Below, one piece after another: positions 35,263-45,578 of a stretch of DNA of 64,000 bases. Made by a program: the position numbers and the translations under genes. The stretch covers positions 137,959,989 through 138,023,988 of the forward strand of contig CP136068.1 in assembly GCA_032622095.1 (NCBI GenBank). Direction: 5' to 3'. This stretch comes from Siphonodentalium dalli. Its lineage: Eukaryota > Mollusca > Scaphopoda > Gadilida > Siphonodentaliidae. Position 1 is the stretch's first letter, and each line of letters begins with the position of its first letter. Below the pieces are notes generated by a model. It searched no databases, was not told the origin of the DNA, and saw nothing but the letters and a program-made list of their open reading frames with translations.

Positions 35263-36217
35263 GTGAGTATTGTTGGAGATTGTCTTATATTCACTGTTAA
35301 CACCAGTCCTCAAAATATCTATCATTGGTGACAAGGAAACATGTTTTTTCTTCTGCAGAGGCATTACAGTTTAAAATTGTTTTTGTTGAAAATTACCAAG
35401 TTTATCTTCTCCCGCGCAGTCTTTATATATATGTATATATGAGGTTCGGCACAGCAGCAATGTTATATATTTTATGCCTCAGAAACATGGCGAGCATTGC
35501 TCTTAGAACATGCTTGGGACTATATAACACACCAGGCGCATATTTTTAGAAGCAAATTTGATTTTTGAGACAATTGTGCAGTTTAACACATTTCCTTCAT
35601 GGAAATGCCTGCTGGAAAATGAGTTTTTAATCATATATGGGGGGAAAATATGAATGGATAAGAGCTTTGGAATGAAATATGCAATCAACTTATTTCTTGT
35701 TGCATTTATAAAATTGTTAGTGGATGAATTACATACTGTATAAATTCACAAAGCGAAATTATACCAAGTATAATAATAAGAATGTTAAGAAATGATTGGT
35801 ACCAAGGACATACCATAAACAATCTAAGTAAATTCAGGACAATCGACTCATGCAAATATTAACCCTTCCCAAATTCCTGCACTGGTGACTCATCCACTTA
35901 CATCTTTATCGAGAAATACAAGTAACTATGGGTTTGTTAGGAGAAGTCCAACCTGAATCGAGGACAGTGAAGGAGAAAAATAGAAGTGTAATTATCTAAG
36001 TATAAAGTAGATTGTTCACTATGCAAGAATGAGATGGACGTGAATTCTGGAGTTCATTTCACCATTTTGAACACTGTAGAGTGATGTGTTTATTGTAGGT
36101 TATGATACAAGTTCTTAAAAAGTGCTTAAATTTTATTCCAAGGAAAGCGTACAAACCCTGTTTTAGCATTAGAGATATTAAGGTTTGTCATTTCGAACTT
36201 GAATTTTCCAGATGCAG
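35263..36217. other. Intron 9, nothing recognised
   Basis: AT-rich with no family match. It is among the few sizeable TTC12 introns free of visible MITEs. Confidence 0.4.
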
Positions 36218-36275
36218 GTCAAAAATGAAAGATAAGTTGGAAGAGATTACGCTACCTGCATTTGAGGCTTTCATT
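36218..36275 (+). CDS. TTC12: TTC12 exon 10 (acceptor uncertain)
   Basis: The piece encodes SKMKDKLEEITLPAFEAFI before ATT|GTGAGT and fits the human HLDLTRLLEALVSFL segment in length and pattern. Phase 2 on the left and phase 0 on the right match its neighbours. Three AG sites keep the frame (exon starts 36167, 36212 or 36218). 36218 gives the length closest to vertebrate TTC12, but 36212 is almost as good. Confidence 0.7.
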
Positions 36276-36375
36276 GTGAGTATTTCTGATCAACGTGCCA
36301 TGTAACCTACATTTGAGGTTTTCATTGTGAGTTTTTACGAACAGTTCCAAATGTTCTGTTAGAGAGAATATGGTT

Positions 36376-36754
36376 TGCACGGCTGCAAATAGTGTGTCCA
36401 GCACAGCAGGCTAGCACCACAAAATTCACCCTCATGGAACCTCGTTCTGCTTAGGCTTAGGCTATGGGAGACATACGATCAGATTAAAGTTCCCCAGTTG
36501 AAGTTGGTGATGTTCACCCATCAGTCATCTCGATTATGCATTTTATCTTCTGCAAATTAGGGGATATAGATACTGAAGAAGAGGGGAAAAGTAACTAAAA
36601 ACAATGTTAATTTGAGATTACAGATACTTTCCAGAAAATGAGGCCAAAGCAGATGAGGTCCCCAGAAGGTGAATTCGGTGACTGCTAGCATGCTGTGCGG
36701 GATAGCATCACTAAATTCAACCTCTGGGGACCTCATTCTGTTTGCAGGTTTGAT
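36376..36754. mobile_element. Family B MITE, long form, degenerate
   Basis: Two decayed modules (ACAAAATTCACCCTCATGG; GAGGTCCCCAGAAGGTG) around the AT-rich core, with terminal GCTGCAAATAGTGTGTC only partly preserved. Confidence 0.65.
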
Positions 36755-37310
36755 GGTTCACAGGGTTAGGTCATTATATTCTTTGCAACAAAATTGTGAT
36801 TTTGGGTATGAATTCATCTGTCCATGGATACAACTCTGTCTAAGATAGTATTACTTCATGCTTCTGTATTTTTTAGCTCAATTTTTTAGCTCAACTACGC
36901 ACCGGAACAAGTCCATAATATGTCTTTAACATTATATGTAATCCCTACGTTATAAAAAATTATACTGGTAGTAAAATGTAATTTTGAGATCAGATGAGTG
37001 TATATGCATAACAAAGTTCCCTCTACATTTTATGACTATTACTAGACAATGGAATGTATCATAATCCATGCTTAGCATCAACAATTTTTTTTAAATAAAA
37101 ATAAAATCGTCCCTGCCTCATTGATCGGAAAAAAAAATTGCCTGAGAAACAATTAATTAATCGTGGCCTTATTGTCTTTTATTCAATACAGAAAATTGCT
37201 TTTGTTAAAGATACGGGCGGCGTTGGCGGTGGGTATGCTGTTAAAATATTCACCTGCGTCAAAAACCACCATAAACAGAAAGAATAGTAAAATATAGACA
37301 GAACTTGTTC
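36755..37310. other. Intron, partly repeated
   Basis: The right end (AAACAGAAAGAATAGTAAAA) resembles 30340-30420; the rest is unassigned. Confidence 0.35.
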
Positions 37311-37311
37311 T

Positions 37312-37541
37312 TATTGTCCCCCGAAAAATCATTTCGGGGGACTTATATTAAAATAGCCGGTATCCGTCCGTCCGGAAATGGTTTCCAGATGATAACTTTA
37401 GTTTCTGTTATTAGATCAAAAGCAAATTTCATAGGTGAGTTTATCAGACCAAAATACAGGTCAAGTTCGAATATGGGTTTGCTCCGCCCATTTTTGCTAG
37501 AGTTATGGCCCTTTTTCGACTTAGAATCCTGTCAAGTTGTG
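37312..37541. repeat. TCCCCCGAAA/TTTCGGGGGA dispersed repeat
   Basis: TTGTCCCCCGAAAAATCATT and TTCGGGGGACTT form the inverted start, then GTCCGTCCGG, GATAACTTTAGTTTCTG and CAGGTCAAGTTCGAATATGG follow. Related sequences lie at 45291, 52447 and 53155-53960. Confidence 0.7.
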
Positions 37542-37662
37542 CAGAATGAGGTCCCCAGAGGGTGAATTTGCTGATGCTAGCCTGCTATGCGGGGTAGCAT
37601 CACTAAATTCACCCTCTTGGGACCTCATTCTGCAAATGACAGACACCCTATTTCAAGGCTTG
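37542..37662. mobile_element. Family B half-element
   Basis: One module (GCAGAATGAGGTCCCC...GACCTCATTCTGC) and a right terminus CCCTATTTCAAGGCTTG, with no left terminus. Confidence 0.75.
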
Positions 37663-37710
37663 GTCCCTTTACTCAACTTTCAGCTTAATTATGACCTTTT
37701 TTTCCCACAG

Positions 37711-37842
37711 AAAATTAGTTCAACCAATCAAGCAGTCATTCAACCGTGCGTGGATTGCATGTCAATTCTATGTAGTGATGTTGTGATACGAAAGAAATTC
37801 TCATCGAGGCCCCAGACGTGGGCTGCCTGTTTAGATCTGATT
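37711..37842 (+). CDS. TTC12: TTC12 exon 11
   Basis: A 44-codon phase-0 exon between TTTTTTTCCCACAG and ATT|GTAAGT. It reads KISSTNQAVIQPCVDCMSIL and RPQTWAACLDLI, an ARM-like helix pair at the TTC12 position of EANTAMGLFTDLAL. Splice sites are strong. Confidence 0.9.
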
Positions 37843-37946
37843 GTAAGTATACTTGTCAGAGTTTGAGTCGTTTCATGTGCATTCAACAAATATATTACAT
37901 AATGTTAAATTTAGCTGTGACTTGTGATAAATATGCTTGACCAGGC

Positions 37947-38200
37947 CAAGCCCTGAAATAGTGTGTCTGTCATTTGCAGAATGAGGTCCCCAGAGGGTGA
38001 ATTTAGTGATGCTACCCCGCATAGTGGGCTAGCATCACCAAATTCACCCTCTGGGGACCTCATTCTGCTTACACCTCAGCAGAATGAGGTTCCCAGAGGA
38101 TGAATTTGGTGATGCTAGCCCGCTCTGCGGGGTAGCATCACTAAATTCACCCTCTGGGGACCTCATTCTGCAAATGACAGACACACTATTTCAAGGCTTG
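37947..38200. mobile_element. Family B MITE, short form
   Basis: CAAGCCCTGAAATAGTGTG...CACTATTTCAAGGCTTG, with GACCAGGC duplicated exactly at 37939-37946 and 38201-38208. Confidence 0.9.
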
Positions 38201-38210
38201 GACCAGGCCA

Positions 38211-38700
38211 TCTTAACCCTTTCTATATTAATACTCGTGATGAGTACCTTTAGGAAGTGTTCACATAATAAGTTCATAGGTTGTTTGTTGAACTTATTAT
38301 CTGATCATTTCCCACTGATGAATATGAATAATTCTCCTGTTGTGTTATCTGTTTTTCTGTCTTTCATCTGCTTTTATTGCATGAACAGCCCTCCAAATGA
38401 ATAAAATAGACCATTCCAATGTATCATTTTATGGCTTAACCCTTTCTATACTAAATACTCATTGACGAGTAGTTCCCTTAGGAAATGTTCATATAATAAG
38501 TTCAACAAACGACCATAGGTCATTTGCTGAACATTATCTGAACATTTCCCTCCAATGAAAATGAATCCTTCTGTACTTCTATTATCTTTTACCTGTCTGT
38601 CGTCTGCTCATTATTCATGAAAACCCCTCTAGATGAATAATGGACCATTCCAATATATACTTTTATAACTGAGCAGGAGAATCAATTAGTATAGAACCTT
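38211..38700. mobile_element. Two tandem family K elements
   Basis: TTAACCCTTTCTATATTAAT and TTAACCCTTTCTATACTAAA each begin a ~230-260 base unit with AAGTTCA, TGAACTTATTATCTGA and GACCATTCCAATGTAT. A third copy is at 44955-45212. The TTAA and CCCTTTC ends suggest another piggyBac-type family. Confidence 0.7.
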
Positions 38701-39515
38701 GATTATGAAATAATCAATTTTATTTTCAAAGCATCGGAACTAAATTCAGAACTTTCGGGTGGTACCCCTTTAAGAACAGAATGTACGTTTTATGTACGGA
38801 CATGCGCAGTCTCTTTTCCTCCATCAATCGGGAATAGGAAAATATAAATTTTGTGCAAACATAATTCCCATATTTCTTTGATTATCAGGATTCATTTTCC
38901 CACCCTCCCACCACAATATTATGTTAGCAGCTTGAGATTTATGTTTCATCTCTCACTAATCCGTCTCTTGAAATTCCAAAACTTGTTATTATGGCTACAT
39001 ATATGTTACCACTATTACTAAGGCAATAGCTAGATTATTGATGCTAGGTATGTTTATGGAACATTGTTATATATCAGCAGGTGGGAGGGCAGTTATTGGC
39101 CTCCACCTTCTTGACAATATATTTTGTTTAAGTTATTATTGGTTGTTTATGTTTATAATAATAAACAGCCCAATTGAATCTGAACTACAGTGTTTGTTGT
39201 CAATGAACAAGCTCATCCTCTGAGTTCCCCTCTTGTCCCTATACATAGTCATTGAGATTCTGAAGAACATAAAAAGGGTTAACTGAATAATCATAAAATA
39301 TTGTATCTTAGGCCAATACAAATAAATTGCTAGATTTACATCCTACTTTTTTTTCAGAAATATTGGGTGGTAGGGCGAATTATATTATTTATATTTTATT
39401 CTTCTTAACATAAATGGTCATGGACAGTTCTAGATATTATAGCAGTATTCTTTAAATTGTCCAGTTTGAGCAAAATAGACTGATTAACTGGTCATTGAAA
39501 TGTAAACTGACGGTT
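38701..39515. other. Intron, nothing firm
   Basis: GGTGGTACCCCTTTAA near 38758 could be the opposite end of the TTAAAGGGGTAC family. The rest is unassigned. Confidence 0.4.
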
Positions 39516-39675
39516 AAAGGGGTACTGTACACTAAATTCGGTCATTTATAGGACCATCTCCTTCTATACTCAACAGAATATATGAAACAAATGAATGAAT
39601 TTGAGCCATGGATTAGTGCGAAATACATTCATGTGCTCTATGAACGATGCAATCAACATGGTAATTATAATGAAA
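39516..39675. repeat. TTAAAGGGGTACTGTACAC repeat, copy 2
   Basis: Strong match to 24019-24180 through GAATGAATTTGAGCCATGG and CTATGAACGATGC; cut off by the next element. Confidence 0.65.
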
Positions 39676-39965
39676 GAGCTCTTTCCATCAATGTATCACA
39701 TTATTATAATCAATGAATTTGAAAAATGATCAAGGAAATATGGGTTGATACAAAAATCAGACTTGGCACTGAAAGGGTTAACCACAGCAGAATTATGGGT
39801 AATTGTTTAGGATTGAGTCGGAAATATGGCTTGTTGCTATTCACCGGAAAGCTCTCACTGAGAGCTTTCCGATGAATGGCAACAAGCCATATTTACATCT
39901 AAATCCTGAAAAATGACCCATAGTTCTGATGTAGTTAAGGAGTCGATTATTTAGGGCATTACTTT
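39673..39965. mobile_element. Chimera of a TTAA hairpin end and a family C MITE
   Basis: The right half of an 863-type element runs up to GGCACTGAAAGGGTTAA, whose TTAA is also the TTAA of family C (TTAACCACAGCAGAATTATG). The family C right half then ends GGGCATTACTTTA, 13 bases before the exon 12 acceptor AG. The outer parts of both are missing. Confidence 0.75.
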
Positions 39966-39978
39966 ATCTCCTTTACAG

Positions 39979-40263
39979 AGTTACCACATTTCCATGTTAC
40001 CAAATGATCCTCACAGGGAAATAGTTCTATCAACCATGGACCTTCTCTTACACATGAGCCTGGATGTTGGTCCTAGCTTGCGGGAGCATGCTGTTCCCGT
40101 GTGTAAACACTCTTTTTCCTTGTTTCGAGATGAGTTGAACAATTTCAAGGAGTTAACCAACAGAAGTTTATCAGTTCTTAGTCAGTTCTTGCCGCACTCA
40201 ATTCCTGCCGTCGATGCTCTCTGTGATATGAACGCACCTGAGTTACTTCTCAATTTCATCAAG
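39979..40263 (+). CDS. TTC12: TTC12 exon 12
   Basis: The largest exon, 95 codons in phase 0, from CTCCTTTACAG to AAG|GTAAGT. It encodes LSTMDLLLHMSLDVGPSLRE, HAVPVCKHSFSLFRDELNNF, LTNRSLSVLSQFLP and LCDMNAPELLLNFIK, matching the consecutive ARM repeats before the C-terminal third of TTC12. A family C MITE ends about 13 bases before the acceptor AG, so the polypyrimidine tract directly abuts the element. Confidence 0.95.
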
Positions 40264-40392
40264 GTAAGTGATCTGAATGTACCAGCAGGGACAGGGGGTG
40301 GGGATTGTGAGAAGAGTCTCCCCCCCCCAATTTTGGATAAAACGGTTGAAAATTTCATGCCCGATCCAACATAAGTTGCAAATCTCAGACTA

Positions 40393-40905
40393 GCCTTGAA
40401 ATAGTGTGCCTGTCATTTGCAGAATGAGGTCCCCAGAGGGTGAATTTAGTGATGCTACCCCACATAGCGGGCTAGCATCACCAAATTCACCCTCTGGGAA
40501 CATCATTCTGCTGAGGTGTAAGCAGAATGAGGTCCCCAGAGGGTGAATTTAGTGATGCTACCTTGCACAGCGGGCTAGCATTACCAAATTCACCCTCTGG
40601 GGATTTCATTTTGCTTATGCCTCATCTTCTGGGAAGTATCTATAGTCTCAAATTAACATTGTTTTTAGTTACTTTTCCCCTTCTGTTCAGTTTCTATATT
40701 CCCTAATGTGCAGAAGATAAATTGCATAATCGAGGTGACTAATGGGTGAACATCACCAACTTCAACTTCAACTTCAGTTGAGGCCTAAGCTGAATGAGGT
40801 TCTCAGAGGATGAATTTGGTAATGCTAGCCCACTGTGCGGGATAGCATCACTTAATTCACCCTCTGGGGATCCCATTCTGCAAATGTGAGACATATGAGG
40901 TTTGG
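40393..40905. mobile_element. Family B MITE, long form with extra module
   Basis: CCTTGAAATAGTGTGCC starts it. Three palindromic modules and the AT-rich core follow, in the order short-form left half then long-form right half. The right terminus is decayed. Confidence 0.72.
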
Positions 40906-41211
40906 GTTGATCTGAGTTTCGAACCAATAAGTACATACTATGTCATTTTTAGACCAAGATATTTTTATAAATACTAGGTTAATAAAAATAATTTCTGGTG
41001 CCGGTGGCCATTATTACCCATATATATATTAATGTCCATAAAAGTATGTTGATAGATTTATTTCATTTCATAAAAAAATCACCCAATAAAGTATCATTAT
41101 CACATTTTTTACTGAATTTGTAGACAATTCACCACAATGGCTGTGTATGAATTGGAAATTTGAATACGAAAATTATTTCTTTCCAATTATATTTTTTTCC
41201 GACATATACAG

Positions 41212-41432
41212 TAATAATTTTATATTTGTACTTGTAATTACAGTAAGGTCCAATATTCGGAACAAACCACTGGAAAGTTCTCATTTGTATATATTGCATA
41301 CAGTAATGCTCTAATTAACAGCAAAATAATGGGTAACTTTTCAGGATTTAGTCGGAAATATGGCTTGTTGCCATTCATCGGAAAGCTCTCAGGGAGAGCT
41401 ATTCATCATGCCATTACTTAGAGCATTACTGT
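41212..41432. mobile_element. Family C MITE within an older repeat, inverted relative of 58790-59060
   Basis: ACAGTAAGGTCCAATATTCG and GAACAAACCACTGGAAAGTT, then a family C element from 41301, recur in reverse order at 58973-59040. The two loci are copies of one larger unit in opposite orientation. Confidence 0.75.
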
Positions 41433-41456
41433 AAAACATGAAGAAAAAGGTTGCAC

Positions 41457-41524
41457 ACGCTGGGTTTCGGGACCATGCGCTGGGTTTCGGGACCATGCAC
41501 CCGCTGGGTTTCGGGACCATGCGC
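41457..41524. repeat. ~20 bp tandem repeat, three units
   Basis: CGCTGGGTTTCGGGACCATG repeats three times with small spacers. Confidence 0.9.
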
Positions 41525-41689
41525 GCAGCCCTGAGAAATGGGAAATTGACTACATGTATAGTCAAACATAAGATATTGATAACTATAGATATTGAGGAAG
41601 ATTATTTTTTTGGAAATTCTGAAAACCGCAGCAGTGTGTCATATAACTTTAAAGATGCATAATCTGATTAAGCGCCCCTCAATTACTAT

Positions 41690-42091
41690 TTATTTGGATT
41701 CGGGGGTAAAAAATATTTGATTCGAGTCGAGGAACCCACCTATCAAAGCTCAGATTTATTAGATATTGATTTTTTAAATCTATTATTTTTCACCATCAAG
41801 AATTATTAGTGACCCAGAAAACAGTCGACGAGCCGACAGTCTCTGACCAAATTGCAGATGAAGATGGATAACTCTAAAACTCAAGAGGCTTTCTGTTAAA
41901 AATAAGGCCAATTTCCGTCAAACAACATGTTGATAAATAACACGTTTCGGTCAATTTTATACTATAGTTGACAGTGGTTAGCATTATTTTTGGGCAATTA
42001 ATCATTTCTGATAACTGAAGCGGCATTTCTAAAAATGTTGTTGTTGTTGGAATCTGATTGTATGGGGACCATCGAATCGGATTGAATGCCT
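41690..42091. repeat. Family J repeat, copy 1
   Basis: Motifs AGGAACCCACC...TCAAAGCTCAGA, GATGAAGATGGATAACTCTA, TGTTGTTGTTGGAATCTGAT and GGGGACCATCGAATCGGATT appear in inverted order at 56293-56640. Its right edge coincides with the TTAA of the following MITE. Confidence 0.7.
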
Positions 42092-42491
42092 TTAACCCTT
42101 TACCCAACAAACCGGCCAAAACCGGCCAAAGAAAGCTTCAACAGCCTAAAATATCTTCGGTCTGTCTCAATAGAACCATACAAATATGGATATCATTGGA
42201 ACCGGCTCCTTGACCACATTGTGATAGTTACAGTTATGCCCTGTGCCAATGCATTCTCTTATATATGCGAGTCGACCATAGGTCGCCTCGCATATATAAG
42301 AGAATGCATTGGCCTAAAAAAAAACTTTTTTTAACACTTTTTACAATTTTTTCTTACATTCTTTAACAATTTTATAATTTTTAATGTGTTAAGCCAATGC
42401 ATTCTCTTATATATGCGAGGCGACCTATGGTCGACTCGCATATATAAGAGAATGCATTGGCACAGGGCCCTTCTGTTGGGTAAAGGGTTAA
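42092..42491. mobile_element. Family A piggyBac-type MITE, copy 8
   Basis: Complete, TTAA at both ends, ending 30 bases before exon 13. Confidence 0.92.
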
Positions 42492-42521
42492 TATATCAAT
42501 AATTTACATGCCTTGTTTCAG

Positions 42522-42618
42522 GATGAAGATGAATCGAACCATAAAACTGCTGTGAAGTGCATGGCTGCATGTACGCAAATCAATGAAACAAGTCGCAAAT
42601 ATATAGTGGACAACAAAG
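42522..42618 (+). CDS. TTC12: TTC12 exon 13
   Basis: After GCCTTGTTTCAG it reads DEDESNHKTAVKCMAACTQI and ETSRKYIVDNK, ending AAAG|GTATAT (a weak donor). The A.K.(L/M)A.CT motif matches TTC12. The preceding family A MITE ends 30 bases upstream. Confidence 0.92.
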
Positions 42619-43036
42619 GTATATTCTTACTTTTTGGTCAAGTTTTGTCAACAAATTGACCAATCGATCCCATATTTAGACCTGAAGAACACACTAAGCA
42701 TAGCTGTTAGCAAAAGGGATATCGACTCCCAAAACTGAAGCAGAAATGTTGGGTGGGAGGGTGGGTGTGCCAAATAATTGTCCACCGATTCGGACAGTGG
42801 CTTTATCTGAAGAGAGGATATATGCTGTAATTACCTCCTGACCCGACTCCAGATGAAATAGTTCCTCTCTCAATATTGACATGCTTTGTTCAACACTTTA
42901 GCATATACACAGTGCTTTAGGACGAATGAAGGCAGTATTTCAGTTAGTTGACAATTGGTGAACCATGAGGAATAGAAGCTGGCAAATTGATTGGTATTTC
43001 CCAAGTGACTGATTTCCATATCGCTTCTCAAGTACT
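42619..43036. other. Intron, nothing recognised
   Basis: Mixed-composition sequence without repeat match. Confidence 0.4.
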
Positions 43037-43405
43037 TTAATCCTTTACCCAACAAACCGGCCAAAAACGCCCAAATAAAGCTGCAACAGCCTAAATTATC
43101 TTGGGTCTGTCTCAATAAAACCATACAAATATGGATATCATTGGAACCGGCTCATTGACCACATTGTGATGGCTACAGTTATGCCCTGTGCCAATGCATT
43201 CTCTTATATATGCGAGTCGACCATAGGTCGCCTCACATATATAAGAGAATGCATTGGCCTAAAACAAATCTTTTTTTAACACTTTTTACCATTTTTTCTT
43301 ACATTCTTTAACAATTTTATAATTTTTAATGTGTTAAGCCAATGCATTCTCTTATATATAAGAGAATGCATTGGCACAGGGCCGTTCTGTTGGGTAAAGG
43401 GTTAA
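43037..43405. mobile_element. Family A piggyBac-type MITE, copy 9
   Basis: The left end is TTAATCCTTTACCCAACAAA (one change) and the right end intact. The second hairpin has lost its loop and reads TTCTCTTATATATAAGAGAA. Confidence 0.88.
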
Positions 43406-43498
43406 CTGACCTTGCATCAGATCTATTTTTAGTTATCCATGATTTACGTTTTCATCTGTTCCAAAGCAACCTGGCGGGATAAATGATTCACTGATAGC

Positions 43499-43660
43499 TA
43501 CAGTGATGCTCTAAGTAATCGACTCCTTAACCAGAGCAGAATTATGGGTAACTTTTCAGGATTAAGTCGGAAATATGGCTTGTTGCCATTCATCGGAAAG
43601 CTCTCGCCGAGTTACCCACAATTCTGCTGTGGTTAAGGAGTCGATTACTTAGAGCATCAA
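43499..43660. mobile_element. Family C MITE, partly deleted
   Basis: TACAGTGATGCTCTAAGTAA with a full left arm; part of the right arm is missing and the end reads TTACTTAGAGCATCA. Confidence 0.78.
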
Positions 43661-43914
43661 TATATGCTGTGGCGTCTCTGTTATAGTAGTTGTATGAACC
43701 ATATGGGAGAAAATTGACTTCATTTTTTGCTAAGTTTTATCAAATAATTTTATTAGATACCTGAATTACCTGTAACACATAGCGTATATTTTTACTTGTG
43801 AAAATTTATTTGACAGGCAAAAAATGATGGAATTACCAACACAAACAATTGGTACCTGTCATTTTGTCCAGGATCAAAATTTGCAAAATTCTCTTCAGAA
43901 GATTTTTTTTTTTT

Positions 43915-44331
43915 ATACCCCCACTTTCGAAGAAAATGGGGGGTATATTGGATTGACTGCGTCTGTCCGTCACACTTTCTCCCTCTGTGTGTCCGCGTCT
44001 GTCCATCACACTTTCTCCCTCCGTGTGTCGAGCTGACCGTCCATCCGACCTCATAACTCGAACAACTATGAACCGATTTCAATAATTTTGTGTATGCAAT
44101 CTCCTTAGGACCGCCTCTCCACATGATGCTAATTGCGGTGCAGTCCGACTTTCTTTTTTTAAGTTACACCTTACTTTTCGACTTATTTTAACTTAGAAAA
44201 TTTGGGATTATTTATAATCCAAATTTTTCTTTAAAGTTAAAAATCTTTTTTGTTGGGTTTACGGATAATGCGGGTTGAATTATCCACGGTGGGGGTATGC
44301 TAGCATGCGAGTCCACACCTCTTGTTTTTTC
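43915..44331. repeat. TATACCCCC/GTCCGTCC dispersed repeat, copy 2
   Basis: TATACCCCCACTTTCGAAGA and GGGGGGTATATTGGATTGAC as in copy 1, ending TGCGAGTCCACACCTCTTG 26 bases before exon 14. Confidence 0.78.
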
Positions 44332-44356
44332 TTTATATATTGATGCTCTGCTTCAG

Positions 44357-44579
44357 GTCTTGGTTCATTGATGAAGCTGCTGAAATCTAGTGATGAGATG
44401 GTCATCGGGAATGCCGCCCTGACGCTCAGCCACTGCACGCAAGTTAATAAAGTGTGTGCGGCTCTTGCCAAGACAGACATCATTAAAGATGTGCTCGTTC
44501 TTGCAAGGGACGGGAATAAGCCGCAAGTTCAACAAAATTGTGGGATCCTTGTAGCAAAACTCTGCCAAGGTGACTCAAG
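44357..44579 (+). CDS. TTC12: TTC12 exon 14
   Basis: The acceptor is CTCTGCTTCAG and the donor TCAAG|GTATGG. It encodes GLGSLMKLLKSSDEMVIGNA, ALTLSHCTQV, AALAKTDIIKDVLVLARDGN and QVQQNCGILVAKLCQGDSR. The MKLL.S.DE..(V/I)GNAAL.L..C and Q.N.GI...KLC patterns are the most conserved part of TTC12. The following intron is about 9.6 kb. Confidence 0.97.
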
Positions 44580-44799
44580 GTATGGAACAATGGATACATA
44601 TATTAAAGGCTCACTTAATGTTTGAATCCCCAGATCACATTATATACAACATATTATATATTATATACCATTTGAAAGAGGAAGCTCCAGAATGAATATG
44701 TTATTCTCTGATCAAAAGATATTGAGATACAAGTGGAAGATATATACAAAAGATTGAGAATCTTGCAGTTTATGTACAATATATACACGAACTTCCCAT

Positions 44800-44932
44800 C
44801 ATCATCATCATGGTAGTCATCCTCATTGTCGAGACATCATCACCGTAACCGTGTCATCAGTATCACCGTCTTCGTTGTCATCACATTATCGTCGTTGCCT
44901 ACTCGTCGTCACCATCGCCAAAACATTGCATT
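44800..44932. repeat. CAT/CGT-rich low-complexity tract
   Basis: ATCATCATCATCATGG followed by degenerate CATCACCGTC and TCGTCGTTG triplets; imperfect microsatellite. Confidence 0.7.
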
Positions 44933-44954
44933 TATATCAACTTATTTTATTTGT

Positions 44955-45212
44955 AACCATTTCTATAATAATACTCATTGAACGGCAGTTCCCTTACGAT
45001 ATGTTCAGATAATAGGTCATTTAGTTGAACTTATTATCTGAACATTTCCCACCAAAGATTATGAATCCTTCTGCACTTGTATTATTTTTTCGTCAGTATG
45101 TCGTCTGTTTTTATTACCTGAACATCCCTCCAAATGAATAATAAACCATTCAAATGTATACTTTTATAACTAGGTGGAAGAATCCATTTAGTATTGAAAG
45201 GGTTTAACTGTG
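44955..45212. mobile_element. Family K element
   Basis: CATTTCTATAATAATACTC and TTGAACTTATTATCTGAACA, ending TTTAGTATTGAAAGGGTTTAA; relative of the tandem pair at 38211-38700. Confidence 0.65.
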
Positions 45213-45290
45213 ATCATGTTTGTTTTTGTTGAGGTAATGACGTGTTCTGGGTGGTTCTGTGCTTTTTATATGGACTGTACTAATCTATTA

Positions 45291-45578
45291 TTGTCCCTCG
45301 AAAAATGAATTTTCGGGGGACTATAGAAACGGACGCCGTCCATCCGTTCGTCGTACCGTCCGTTTAGCCGCCCGTCCATCTGGCTGTCACACTTTTGAGT
45401 ACTTTCATGGTGTAATCATCTCCTCCTACAGATTTCAGCCCAGAGATTTGAAACTTCAGAATATTGTTGCCCATATAATGAAGATGTGCAACATGTATAT
45501 AGATGACGGAAAAATATTTTTTTGACAGAGTTATTAACCCTTTTCGACTTTTTTAAAAATTGTTTTAAATTTCTTTAA
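45291..45578. repeat. TCGAAA/TTTCGGGGGA dispersed repeat, left part
   Basis: TTGTCCCTCGAAAAATGAAT and TTTTCGGGGGACT begin it. The sequence is broken at TTAA by the 4.9 kb element and seems to resume at 50493 (CAACTTGCCACGTTGTTGGG...). Confidence 0.65.

Noticed and set aside
36102-36305. Whole 67-codon ORF as TTC12 exon 10
   Set aside because: The AG at 36098 does not keep phase with exon 9; only the right part (from 36167, 36212 or 36218) fits.
43792-44124. 110-codon minus-strand open frame with THGGRKCDGQTRTHRGRK repeats
   Set aside because: Translation of the GTCCGTCC-type dispersed repeat.
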